Counted from the stretch's first letter, positions 23,942-31,953 are shown. The stretch is 49,208 nucleotides of DNA from Patescibacteria group bacterium (GCA_018900835.1 JAHIFQ010000005.1:1-49208), one strand, 5' to 3'. Translations and numbers: made by a program. The notes: generated from the sequence alone by a model not told the origin.

Positions 23942-24997
23942 TTATGTTAATATATAGGCCGAAGCAGGCCCTTTGCCAACTTGCTTAATAATTTTTAATG
24001 TCTTGAGACGCTGGAGATGAGCTTGCGCGGTTCTCTTAGGACACTCAAGAATATCCACCACATCACTCGCAGTTATTTTACCCATTTGGTCTATAAATTC
24101 CAAAATTTTCATTTGATTTTTATTAATATAAATTTGAGCATGGAGTTTATCATCAATTTTCTTTAGCGATAGAGATGCCACTTTTATTTTCACATTGTCA
24201 ATTTCTTCCTTGAATCCTCTCACAAAATACTCAAGCCATGGCGTGATATCTGTTTTTCGTTTTTCGTAATTTTCACCGATATTAATCGCCTGATAGTATG
24301 CAGGGCGATCTTCGTTATAGTAATCCTCCAGCGCGAAGAGTCGTCTAAAATCGAAACCACGCTGATAAAGAACGAATGTTGCCAATGCCCGAGCGGTCCG
24401 ACCGTTTCCGTCAATAAATGGGTGAATAGCTGCTATTTCTTGATGAACAATCCCCGCTGCTATCACGGGATGAATATCCTGTTCTTCGCTCTTTCGCACC
24501 CATTCTACGAGTTCTGCCATAAGCTTCGGGACGCTCTTTGACTCAGGGCCTGTATACACTATTTCTTTTGGCATGCCAAACCGTTGCCTAACAACATATA
24601 TCGGTCCCTCACGATATTTGCCACACTGCTCTTCTGCCAGAGTCTTGTCAGTAACGAGTTTATGGATTCTTAATATTATTTTTTCAGTAATTGGCTGTTT
24701 TTTCCGAACCACTTGTTCAATATATCGTATGGCATTAAGATAATTTTGCGCCTCATAAATATCGCGGTCTGGAGCATCAACCTTTTTATGAGCATACACC
24801 GCCTCTACCTGATGAAGATTTAGTTGATTGCCCTCTATGCCTGTGGAGCTGTGAGTCATGCGAATTAACGCCTGTCGGCGAAGTTGTAGTTCCTGTTTTG
24901 GCAAAATTTTCGCACGCTCAATGACCGCTTTAGCCGTAGCAATAGCAGTGAGCATGGCAACGATTTTATCAGTAAGCTTATATTTAGGATTGAACAT
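23942..24997 (-). CDS. Fic domain protein with C-terminal winged helix (probable AMP-transferase)
   Basis: The protein has 351 residues. The Fic core motif HPFIDGNGRTAR is at 192-203, with catalytic H192. An N-terminal inhibitory motif, S51-TGI-E55-GN, marks class II self-inhibited Fic enzymes. The C-terminal about 65 residues form a winged helix (ITASDVVDILECPKRTAQAHLQRL). Fic enzymes transfer AMP or other nucleotide moieties to target hydroxyls. The HTH suggests a regulatory or DNA-linked role. Flanking palindromes on both sides and its position between secD and secA suggest an independent, possibly acquired gene. Confidence 0.92.
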   Translation of the reverse strand: MFNPKYKLTDKIVAMLTAIATAKAVIERAKILPKQELQLRRQALIRMTHSSTGIEGNQLNLHQVEAVYAHKKVDAPDRDIYEAQNYLNAIRYIEQVVRKKQPITEKIILRIHKLVTDKTLAEEQCGKYREGPIYVVRQRFGMPKEIVYTGPESKSVPKLMAELVEWVRKSEEQDIHPVIAAGIVHQEIAAIHPFIDGNGRTARALATFVLYQRGFDFRRLFALEDYYNEDRPAYYQAINIGENYEKRKTDITPWLEYFVRGFKEEIDNVKIKVASLSLKKIDDKLHAQIYINKNQMKILEFIDQMGKITASDVVDILECPKRTAQAHLQRLKTLKIIKQVGKGPASAYILT

Positions 24998-25026
24998 ATA
25001 TCCCTATATTACCATTGATAAAATAA

Positions 25027-25102
25027 TCGCGCAAGTATCGCGCAAAAAATCGCGCAAAGTATTACGAGGTATTACTAGTCCTGCTTGCCCGGCCTCATAA
25101 TT
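25027..25102. repeat. CGCGCAA triplet repeat followed by an ATTACGAG/CTGCTTGCCC hairpin
   Basis: Three copies of TCGCGCAA lie at about 25027-25056. They are followed by ATTACGAGG, then CTGCTTGCCCGG, then CCTCATAATTTTT. The hairpin is a diverged relative of 23875-23925. The block fills the gap between fic and secA. Confidence 0.65.
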
Positions 25103-25106
25103 TTTA

Positions 25107-27602
25107 TTATTTCCCGCAGCACTTCTTATATTTATATACCTTTCCAGTCGCCGGATCAATCTCTCCGCAGGGGCAAGGGTCGTTTCTTCCTGCTTTATCG
25201 CCCGAGTTGGCTAGAACAGAATTATTATTAGCTAAATTTTGTTGCTGTGTCTGTTGCGTTTGCTGCGCCTGCTGTGTCAAAGAAATGTTGAGCACTCCTT
25301 TTATTATATTCGTCTCAATCAGATTAAATAATTGCTTGAACATTTTGTAGCCCTCGTTCTTATACTCAACCAATGGGTCAAGCTGGCCATATGCGCGCAA
25401 TCTAACCTTATCTCTTAAATAATCCATTTCTGTAAGATGCTCAATCCAGAAAGCGTCAAACATCCGCAAACAGACAAACCGCAACGCTCTTGAAAATTCG
25501 CTTCCAAGCTCTGTTTCTTTTTTCAAAAAATCATCTTTCGGCTCACCCTGTTTTTCAAAAATTGCAGAAACATTTGCCTTCAATTTTTCATCTGTGGCAT
25601 CCACTATCTCATTTCTCTTTTTATAAAAAGAAGTTCTATGGACATTCATAACATCATCATATTCCAAGAGATGTTTTCTGGCATCAAAATTCATCCCCTC
25701 AATTTTTGCCTGCGCGCTTTCCACTGCCTGACTAATTAATTTTGATTGAATTGGCTGACCCTCGGGTACGCGCAATCTTTCCATTAGTCCTTTGATTCTA
25801 TCTCCGCCAAAAATCCTCAACAAATCATCTTCTGCTGACAGGAAAAATTGGCTCACCCCCGGGTCTCCCTGTCTGCCAGACCTTCCCCTTAATTGATTAT
25901 CTATTCTTCTAGCTTCGTGTCTTTCAGTTCCTAAAACTAAAAGCCCGCCGAGTTTCTTGATTTCCTCTGCCCCCTGAACATCAGGCGGATTGCCTCCAAG
26001 AACTATATCTACTCCCCTGCCTGCCATATTCGTAGCCACTGTTACTGCGCCTTTCCTTCCTGCTTGAGCAATAATTTCTCCTTCTCTTTGGTGATGTTTA
26101 GCATTTAAAATCTCATGGGCAACTCCTTTTGTTTCCAGAATCCTACCCAGCATCTCATTTTTTTCAATTGACCTTGTGCCTATCAAGACCGGTTGCCCTT
26201 TCTGGTGGCATTCTTTTATTTTCTCGGCAATAGCTAAAAATTTTTCTTTCTCTGTTTTGTAAATTACATCTGCCAAATCCTGTCTTACCATTGGATTATT
26301 CGTAGGAATAGCTACGACATCCAGTTTATAAACCTTTTCAAACTCTTCGGCTGAAGTGATGGCAGTGCCTGTCATACCAGCGAGTTTTTTATACATTCTA
26401 AAATAATTTTGAAGCGAGATGCTTGCCAAAGTCAGGGATTCTGATTGAACTGAAAGTCCTTCTTTCGCCTCCACAGCTTGATGCAACCCACCCGACCATC
26501 TTCTCCCCGGCATCATCCGTCCGGTAAACTCATCTACAATAATTATCCCACCATCTTTCACCACATAATCCTTGTCTTTTTTAAACACAACTTCCGCGCG
26601 CAAGGCCTGTTCAAGGTGATGCAGATATTTCGTGCCTTTTTCTTCATAAATATTTCCTATACCAAGAATTTTTTCAATTTTTGTAACACCAACATCTGTA
26701 AGGGTCGCTGCTTTTTCTTTTTCATGAATCTCATAATCCTCATTTTCTTTCAAACGAGGGATAATTCTTGAAAACCCCTCGTAAAGCTTTGAACTCTCAA
26801 CATCTGGCGCAGAAATTATTAAAGGAGTCCTTGCTTCGTCTATTAACACTGAATCAACTTCATCAATGATTGCAAAATTCTGACCTCTCTGCGCTCTTTG
26901 TTCTGGAACTTGCGCCATGCTGTCCCTCAAGTAATCAAATCCAAATTCATGATTAGTTCCATATACTATATCTGCCTGATACGCTTCTTTCCGCGAAACA
27001 GGTCTTAGATAGCTTTCAACCACTTTAAATCCGCCAACCACATCCCTCTCCTCGTCTCTATCTTGGTCTTCTTCGTTTTTGGATTTTGGGTCTTGAGTTT
27101 CGTATTCCGGGTCGTAAATCAATGCTGAATCATGAACCAGACACGCTGTGGACAACCCAAGCGCATAATAAATCTGCCCCATCCAAACTGCATCTCTCTT
27201 TGCCAAATAATCATTAACAGTAACTATGTGAACGCCTTTTCCACTTAATGCGTTTAAAACAGCTGGTAATGTGGAGGCAAGCGTCTTGCCTTCTCCTGTT
27301 TTCATTTCAGCAATACCTCCTTGGTGCAAAACAATACCCCCCATCAATTGAACATCAAAATGCCTTTGTTTTAAAACTCTCTTAGCTGTTTCCCGTACTA
27401 ATGCAAAGGCCTCTGGCAAAGTATCATCCAATGAATTATTTTTTTGAATTCTTTCCTTAAATTCGCTTGATTTATTTTTCAATTCTTCATCTGAAAATCG
27501 CTTGAACTCTGATTCAAGATTGTTAATCTTCTCTACTAATGGCCTAAGTCGTTTTAAATATTTTTCATTGTCATCGCCAAAAATGGCTTTGAGAATTGAC
27601 AT
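25107..27602 (-). CDS. secA: preprotein translocase ATPase SecA
   Basis: SecA is the motor that drives secretory proteins through SecYEG. The protein has 831 residues. The DEAD motor shows EMKTGEGKT (Walker A), the DEVDSVLIDEART box and LRGRSGRQGDPG near the end of NBF2. An acidic insertion (DPKSKNEEDQDRDEERD) follows the early part of NBF1. The tail has a Gln-rich linker and the SEC-C zinc motif, but the usual CPCGSGKKYKKCC is expanded to CPCGEIDPATGKVYKYKKCC. Cys spacing at both ends is kept, so zinc binding is probably retained. Confidence 0.97.
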   Translation of the reverse strand: MSILKAIFGDDNEKYLKRLRPLVEKINNLESEFKRFSDEELKNKSSEFKERIQKNNSLDDTLPEAFALVRETAKRVLKQRHFDVQLMGGIVLHQGGIAEMKTGEGKTLASTLPAVLNALSGKGVHIVTVNDYLAKRDAVWMGQIYYALGLSTACLVHDSALIYDPEYETQDPKSKNEEDQDRDEERDVVGGFKVVESYLRPVSRKEAYQADIVYGTNHEFGFDYLRDSMAQVPEQRAQRGQNFAIIDEVDSVLIDEARTPLIISAPDVESSKLYEGFSRIIPRLKENEDYEIHEKEKAATLTDVGVTKIEKILGIGNIYEEKGTKYLHHLEQALRAEVVFKKDKDYVVKDGGIIIVDEFTGRMMPGRRWSGGLHQAVEAKEGLSVQSESLTLASISLQNYFRMYKKLAGMTGTAITSAEEFEKVYKLDVVAIPTNNPMVRQDLADVIYKTEKEKFLAIAEKIKECHQKGQPVLIGTRSIEKNEMLGRILETKGVAHEILNAKHHQREGEIIAQAGRKGAVTVATNMAGRGVDIVLGGNPPDVQGAEEIKKLGGLLVLGTERHEARRIDNQLRGRSGRQGDPGVSQFFLSAEDDLLRIFGGDRIKGLMERLRVPEGQPIQSKLISQAVESAQAKIEGMNFDARKHLLEYDDVMNVHRTSFYKKRNEIVDATDEKLKANVSAIFEKQGEPKDDFLKKETELGSEFSRALRFVCLRMFDAFWIEHLTEMDYLRDKVRLRAYGQLDPLVEYKNEGYKMFKQLFNLIETNIIKGVLNISLTQQAQQTQQTQQQNLANNNSVLANSGDKAGRNDPCPCGEIDPATGKVYKYKKCCGK

Positions 27603-27646
27603 GGTGTATGATTCTAATCTAACACGATGATTCGGAAAAAGAAAGA

Positions 27647-27682
27647 AGGCCCCTCTGCTATAAATAGCAAGAGAGGCCTCAC
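27647..27682 (-). terminator. terminator after the PKD lipoprotein gene
   Basis: Minus-strand AGGCCTCTCTTGCTA / TAGCAGAGGGGCCT with a short TTTA loop is followed by TCTTTCTTTTT. It is a strong rho-independent terminator just beyond the lipoprotein stop. Confidence 0.88.
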
Positions 27683-27690
27683 AAATCGCA

Positions 27691-28386
27691 TCATCCGATG
27701 GCTCCGACGCTCACCTGGTTCCATCCTCGCGCGCCTTCGTTGTCAAAGACCTCGAGAATCAGTTGATAAGTGTCTCCTGCCAGCACCCTCACCCAAATGA
27801 TTGAGTTGTTGCCAAGGTCGTGGTCTGACCATTGCCAGTGGTAATTCAGTACTAACCCGTCCTGGTCATACGATTCAGAAGCGTCCAGCTTCCAATATTC
27901 GTATGTAGGCACAGGCACAATCCCTTTTGCCTCAAATGCCTTTGGAACAAACCCTTCACGCAAAGGATGTACCAATTGTCCACCAGGCGGCAGCTCTTGG
28001 CTGATTCTTGCCAATGCCACTGGGCGGTGGTTGACCGACAACAGGACAGTTGAGGGATTGCTCCTTAGCCCGTTTGCGTTTCTAACAACCAGGGTTAGGA
28101 AATAATTCCCGCCTTGGCTGTAAGTGTGCGAAGCAGTCGGCACCACTGACGGAGGAACCATTGGCGTTCCATCTCCGAAATTCCATTCAAAGCTCGTGAT
28201 AGCTGTTCCGCTTGGACTATATGAAGAGGCAGCGCTGACCAGAACTGCTTGCCCGGGTTGGGCACGACTCGGAGCAGAAATTACTGCCACTGGATTTTGG
28301 TCAATGATGATAGGGATAAGAGAACACCCTATCACGACCAAAGCCAATCCGATAAACACCAACAGAACAAAACTCTTTTTAAACAT
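27691..28386 (-). CDS. PKD-domain lipoprotein
   Basis: The protein is about 231 residues. A signal sequence (FKKSFVLLVFIGLALVV) ends in the lipobox VIGC, so the mature protein is lipid-anchored. Residues about 32-115 form a PKD (polycystic kidney disease-like) fold (AQPGQAVLVSAASSYSP, then FEWNFGDGT and SHTYSQGGNYFLTLVV). A second, degenerate PKD-like region follows (YWKLDASESYDQDG…YHWQWSDHD). The start at 28386 is fixed by AAGGAGG seven nt upstream. Higher G+C than its neighbours, a consensus promoter and its own terminator suggest recent acquisition. The likely role is surface adhesion or ligand binding. Confidence 0.85.
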   Translation of the reverse strand: MFKKSFVLLVFIGLALVVIGCSLIPIIIDQNPVAVISAPSRAQPGQAVLVSAASSYSPSGTAITSFEWNFGDGTPMVPPSVVPTASHTYSQGGNYFLTLVVRNANGLRSNPSTVLLSVNHRPVALARISQELPPGGQLVHPLREGFVPKAFEAKGIVPVPTYEYWKLDASESYDQDGLVLNYHWQWSDHDLGNNSIIWVRVLAGDTYQLILEVFDNEGARGWNQVSVGAIG

Positions 28387-28425
28387 CTCTATCCCTCCTT
28401 GGGATTTGATGCGATTACTGTTTAT

Positions 28426-28454
28426 ATAATAACATAAGCTATTAAAATAGTCAA
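28426..28454 (-). promoter_or_regulatory. sigma-70 promoter of the lipoprotein gene
   Basis: TTGACT (28454-28449) and TATTAT (28431-28426) on the minus strand are separated by exactly 17 nt. They lie about 40 nt upstream of the lipoprotein start and its Shine-Dalgarno. Confidence 0.82.
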
Positions 28455-28456
28455 AT

Positions 28457-28477
28457 AAAACCCTTGTAAAAGGGTTT
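28457..28477 (-). terminator. short terminator after the membrane/coiled-coil gene
   Basis: Minus-strand AAACCC-TTTTACA-GGGTTT is followed by TATTTGACTATTTT. It ends transcription of the gene at 28540-28974 just before the lipoprotein promoter. Confidence 0.65.
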
Positions 28478-28539
28478 GTCATTATTGATTTTTAAGCATC
28501 TGCGGTTCTGCTTGCCACAGAAAAAATAATGATAAAAAA

Positions 28540-28974
28540 TTATTTTTTTCCGCTCTGCAGGGACTCAAACATTTGTTTTAATTCCGCCATTTTCAATTCC
28601 CTGCCAGCCACAAGATTACGCCACATTTCTAAATCCCTTGTTCTTTCTTGCAAAACAATCTTGCTCCGCGCTATTTCTTCTACCCTTTCTATTAATGATT
28701 TCTTGCTTTCAATAATAGCCCTGGTCCTCTGCTTTACCATTTTTCCTAAAACCTCTTTTCTGCGCTCTTCAGCTAAAGAATGAACGATTAGCAATACACC
28801 TATAAGAGCATAAGCTACAAGAATCAATATATTGGTTATCCTCACAGCAATATCTGCGGATAACAAAACTTTGGCAATGGATATTGAAATAATAGATGCC
28901 ACCAGAATATTAATTAATACAACCCTTGTTTTAAAAAAATTCTTTTTGAAAATATTTTTCATCATAATTATCAT
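28540..28974 (-). CDS. two-helix membrane protein with sensor-type coiled coil
   Basis: The protein has 144 residues (a later ATG at 28962 is possible). Two membrane segments lie at about 18-40 and 46-66. A long charged coiled coil follows, with ERTRDLEMWRNLVAGRELKMAELK. The RTxxLE…VGRELKMxELK pattern is common in linkers of membrane sensor kinases, but no kinase, receiver or output domain follows. It may be a truncated sensor or a small membrane scaffold. Function is not known. Confidence 0.6.
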   Translation of the reverse strand: MIIMMKNIFKKNFFKTRVVLINILVASIISISIAKVLLSADIAVRITNILILVAYALIGVLLIVHSLAEERRKEVLGKMVKQRTRAIIESKKSLIERVEEIARSKIVLQERTRDLEMWRNLVAGRELKMAELKQMFESLQSGKK

Positions 28975-29021
28975 AAAAAGAAACTCTTATGATTGATTCT
29001 ATCATTTTAAAAAACAATAGA

Positions 29022-29066
29022 CAAAAAAATCACTTCTATACCGTAGGCAAAGAGGTGATTTTTTTG
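29022..29066. terminator. bidirectional hairpin downstream of hpf
   Basis: AAAAAAATCACTTC pairs with GAGGTGATTTTTTT, giving T-runs on both strands. It lies between hpf and the membrane/coiled-coil gene and most likely terminates hpf. Confidence 0.75.
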
Positions 29067-29088
29067 TATTGATTTAATTAAACGCTCT

Positions 29089-29511
29089 CTAAATCCCTTT
29101 CTTAAATTTTCTACTCTGCAAGACCTCTGTTGTGCGCAATCTTTCTTTAAGTTTTCTTGCCCATCCTCTGGCCCGATCCACGCGTTTGCCTTTATACTTT
29201 TTGATTTCTCTCTGGATTTCTTCTTTGGCAATATTAATAGCTGTTCTTAAATCGCTGTCTCGAACTACTGCTCTCAATGATTTCTTTGGTAACGATAATT
29301 GCACTTCAGCGCGAAAAACATCACCCTTAAGGTGATGTTTTGAAATCTTTCCAATTTCAACAAATGCCTCTATCTTTTCCCTTTCTCCAGCAGAAAATTC
29401 ATCTGGTCCAAAAACTCCCAAAATCCTTTCCAGTTCTCCTATTCTATCATTGACCCAAATAGTAAGAGCTTCATCTATTTCAATATTTGTGGTTTTTATA
29501 TTCACTTTCAT
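29089..29511 (-). CDS. hpf: ribosome hibernation promoting factor (HPF/YfiA family)
   Basis: The protein has 140 residues. It matches the S30AE family: MKVNIKTTNIEIDEALTIWV, then KISKHHLKGDVFRAEVQLSLP, VVRDSDLRTAINIAKEEIQREI and a basic tail. The short form lacks the C-terminal dimerisation domain of long HPF. It binds the 30S decoding region and silences ribosomes under stress. The basic, Lys/Arg-rich last 30 residues are longer than in E. coli HPF. Confidence 0.93.
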   Translation of the reverse strand: MKVNIKTTNIEIDEALTIWVNDRIGELERILGVFGPDEFSAGEREKIEAFVEIGKISKHHLKGDVFRAEVQLSLPKKSLRAVVRDSDLRTAINIAKEEIQREIKKYKGKRVDRARGWARKLKERLRTTEVLQSRKFKKGI

Positions 29512-29564
29512 TTATTTCTACCTGTCTATCCTTATAATAATATCTAATTAAATCTTAAGAGAAT

Positions 29565-29651
29565 TTATCTCTTCTTCTTTTTCTTCGCTACCTTCTTCTT
29601 TGCTACCTTCTTTGCTACCTTCTTTTTGGCGGCCTTTTTCTTTTTAACCAT
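29565..29651 (-). CDS. 28-residue Lys/Ala-rich peptide (histone H1-like)
   Basis: ATG at 29651 opens 28 codons ending at TAA 29567-29565. The product begins MVKKKKAAKKKVAKKVAKKK and consists almost only of Lys, Ala and Val. The AAKKKVAKK repeat resembles the C-terminal tails of bacterial histone H1-like and HU-extension proteins. It lies 53 nt upstream of hpf on the same strand. It may be a nucleic-acid-binding peptide, or simply low-complexity AAG/GTA repeats. No Shine-Dalgarno is seen. Confidence 0.5.
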   Translation of the reverse strand: MVKKKKAAKKKVAKKVAKKKVAKKKKKR

Positions 29652-29746
29652 AGTAGTTTTAAGCTTTTAATTATTCAGCGAGCATTAGATCGGCCTCCTT
29701 TAATATATTTTCTTTCTTTTAAAACAATGTGTCAATGTGGAAAACT

Positions 29747-30745
29747 TTAAATAACAGAAATCTCTTCTTCTAAATCAATTTGGAATTTATTTTTGATTTC
29801 TTTTTTGACTAACCCTATCAATTTTAAAACATTTTTTGCCGTAGCCCCACCTAAATTAATAATAAAATTGCAATGTTTTTCAGATATCTGCGCCTTACCG
29901 ATTATTTTACCCTTAAGCCCGGCTTGCTCTATTAGGAATCCAGCTGGGACAAATCCATTTTTCGCAATTTTTGGATAATTTTTTATTATATCCTCTCTCA
30001 ATTTTGGATTTTTAAAAATTGACCCTGCTGAAGGATAATTCAATGGATGGCGCTCTAATCGATAATTTTCGTATTTATCAATCTTTTCCTTAATATTTTC
30101 CTTATCCCCTTTTTGCAACTCAAACTCACAAGAAAGAATAATTAAATTTTTATTTTCTTTAAAAATACTTGAGCGATAATCAAAATGGCATTCTCTATTA
30201 TTACACTGCCTGATTTCATCTTTAACAACATCAAAATATTCAACCCCTTTTAATACATCCAAAATTTGCCCTCCAAAAGCGCCAGCATTTCCCCTCACCG
30301 CTCCTCCGACAGTACCATAAATACCTGCTGCCCATTCTAACCCAGATAATCCTGCCTCTTCTGTTAATCTTACCAAATACGACAACATAACTCCTGCCTC
30401 GGCATAAATAATATTATTTTGGATTTTGGATTTCCCGCCTGCAACGCTTTGCCCGCCAGAAACGCTGTATCTACTGTGGGCTGGCGTAGCAATACGAGCA
30501 GGTGGATTTTGGATTTTCACAATCAGTCCATCAAATCCATTATCAGAAAATAAAATATTGCTTCCGCCTCCTAAAATAAAAAATGGCAACCCACATTTTT
30601 GAGCTGCTTTCACTGCTTTTAAAATATTATCCTTGGTTTGAGCTACAAAAAAATATTTCGCGTTTCCACCTATTTTGAAAGTAGTATGTTGCGCCAAAGA
30701 AATATTTTCTTGCACTTCTGGCAATAATTCTTTAATCTCCATCAA
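29747..30745 (-). CDS. murB: UDP-N-acetylenolpyruvoylglucosamine reductase with an in-frame insertion
   Basis: MurB makes UDP-N-acetylmuramate with NADPH and FAD. The 332 residues show HTTFKIGGNAKYF, FILGGGSNILFSDNGFDGLIV, WAAGIYGTVGGAVRGNAGAFGG, the YRSSIFKEN region, YPSAGSIFKNP and the C-terminal AGLKGKIIGKAQIS. The length exceeds the usual 290-305. The extra residues lie at about 78-108, between two KIQN tetrapeptides. They are encoded by GC-richer DNA (30434-30503) framed by a 13-bp direct repeat, which looks like a repeat element inserted into a surface loop. The frame is intact, so the enzyme is probably active. Confidence 0.93.
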   Translation of the reverse strand: MMEIKELLPEVQENISLAQHTTFKIGGNAKYFFVAQTKDNILKAVKAAQKCGLPFFILGGGSNILFSDNGFDGLIVKIQNPPARIATPAHSRYSVSGGQSVAGGKSKIQNNIIYAEAGVMLSYLVRLTEEAGLSGLEWAAGIYGTVGGAVRGNAGAFGGQILDVLKGVEYFDVVKDEIRQCNNRECHFDYRSSIFKENKNLIILSCEFELQKGDKENIKEKIDKYENYRLERHPLNYPSAGSIFKNPKLREDIIKNYPKIAKNGFVPAGFLIEQAGLKGKIIGKAQISEKHCNFIINLGGATAKNVLKLIGLVKKEIKNKFQIDLEEEISVI

Positions 30746-30794
30746 CTTAAATTTTTAATTTTGGCTTTTTCGAAAATTGGGAATTGAAAATTGC

Positions 30795-31050
30795 AAGACC
30801 CTTATGGGTCTCCGCCGGTTAACTCCAAAAAATCTTTTAAAGAGTGTTGCCGTTCAAAAAGACCCTTATGGGTCTCCGCCGGTTAACTCCAAAAAATCTT
30901 TTGGTGAGTGCAGCACGGAGACCCAAATTTAGTATAACAAAGAAGGCCAAAAAAAGCAAAAGACCCCTAGTTTCCAAGGGGCCTTCCGCCGATTTATTTG
31001 GAGTCCCAAATTGCTTTGGAACACTCACTGGGGTCATATTAGCAAACAGA
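30795..31050. repeat. tandem repeat block with AGACCC…GGGTCT hairpins
   Basis: A 44-bp unit beginning AAGACCCTTATGGGTCT occurs exactly twice, at 30795-30838 and 30859-30902, with a 64-bp period. A diverged third copy follows at about 30960-31050 (AAGACCCCTAG…AAGGGGCCTTCCGCCG, then ACTCACTGGGGTC). Each unit holds a hairpin followed by CCGCCG and a TTGGAGT/ACTCCAA-type segment. Open frames across this block on both strands are repeat-derived and are not called as genes. Confidence 0.8.
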
Positions 31051-31257
31051 CCCAATTTTGTCAAGAGTTTTTAGCATTGTATCAAAAGGGATTAAAGGTG
31101 TCATGAATTTTTTGGGGGAAAGAGGAAAATGTAGCTATGTGGCTAGCGATGAGCGGGGAATTTGGCTGTGGATAAACTATTGCCTAATTTGCGCTCTCGT
31201 GATATATTTAAATTGTAGCGAAAGCTACCTTGTCCGTCGGAGACGGATCCGATATCC
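31051..31257. other. intergenic stretch with no recognised gene
   Basis: A plus-strand frame of 78 codons (31058-31294) crosses it but shows no recognisable protein pattern and runs through the hairpin at 31263-31284, so I do not call it. One TGTGGATAA nonamer (31167-31175) equals a DnaA-box consensus, but it stands alone. Confidence 0.5.
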
Positions 31258-31262
31258 AAACC

Positions 31263-31290
31263 TCGCCCCTTTTGGGGCGAGGTTTATTTT
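31263..31290 (+). terminator. GC-rich hairpin after the intergenic block
   Basis: AACCTCGCCCC-TTTT-GGGGCGAGGTT is followed by TATTTT on the plus strand. It would end any plus-strand transcript from the repeat block. It lies at the 3' end of the NYN gene, but on the minus strand the T-run is missing. Confidence 0.65.
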
Positions 31291-31922
31291 ATAGAAGCAA
31301 TAAATGATTTGATTTGCTGAGAATTTATGAGCAAATCTGCATTTTCCTTTAGGGTATGAAATAATTTCCCTGGTGCGATAATAATAATTTTCTTGCCACA
31401 CTTCTTCAGATATTTAACCAAGTGGGCGAAATCACTATCGCCTGAAAGCAAACAAAAAGTATCGTATTTTCCTAAAAGGCGAATTGAATCAACACTGATT
31501 TCCACATCAAAATTGCTCTTAGGAATCTCTATAAATTTTCCATGAATATCCTCTCGGATTAATCGCGTCTTAATATTTGACAATTCTTCGTCGTTTAAAT
31601 AATGCCTTATAAACTGAATAGGTTTCGTTATTTTTACGAATCCGTTCTTCTCTGCCTTGATGACAATGTGCCAAGAACTTTTTAGTCTTCTGTGCCAACC
31701 ATAATAAAAGCGTTTTTGTTCTGAAAAAGAACTCAAAAAATCAGCTAACTTTATTATATCTATTATCAATTTCTGATTTCCCGCCAACGCCTTATCATTC
31801 CAATCCCTTCTATCTTTTTCATACCAATAGTTTGCATTGCCGAAATCAACAAATGCAAAAATCTTACCAAATTTTTCCTCGTTGATTCCTATTTTGTGCA
31901 GTTTCAATTCCTCTAAATTCAT
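31284..31922 (-). CDS. NYN domain protein (LabA/PIN-like nuclease fold)
   Basis: The protein has 212 residues. The NYN/PIN-like core is seen in FAFVDFGNANYW (first Asp), NFDVEISVDSIRL and CLLSGDSDFAHLVKYLKKCGKKIIII. The acidic residues D26, D142-type and D165/D167-type are placed as in the family. These proteins are probable metal-dependent RNases, and relatives occur both as housekeeping genes and next to defence genes. It is the gene immediately downstream (minus strand) of the polysaccharide polymerase gene. Confidence 0.82.
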   Translation of the reverse strand: MNLEELKLHKIGINEEKFGKIFAFVDFGNANYWYEKDRRDWNDKALAGNQKLIIDIIKLADFLSSFSEQKRFYYGWHRRLKSSWHIVIKAEKNGFVKITKPIQFIRHYLNDEELSNIKTRLIREDIHGKFIEIPKSNFDVEISVDSIRLLGKYDTFCLLSGDSDFAHLVKYLKKCGKKIIIIAPGKLFHTLKENADLLINSQQIKSFIASIK

Positions 31923-31953
31923 ATTATGTATCAGCTATGAATACCGTCTTGTG

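Noticed and set aside
29311-29342. Perfect hairpin around AACATCACC / GGTGATGTT inside hpf.
   Set aside because: It encodes the family-conserved HHLKGDVFRAE segment, so the symmetry is probably incidental to the protein sequence.
30837-31064. Open frames on both strands across 30837-31294.
   Set aside because: They follow the tandem repeat block, show no protein pattern and oppose each other; they are repeat-derived.
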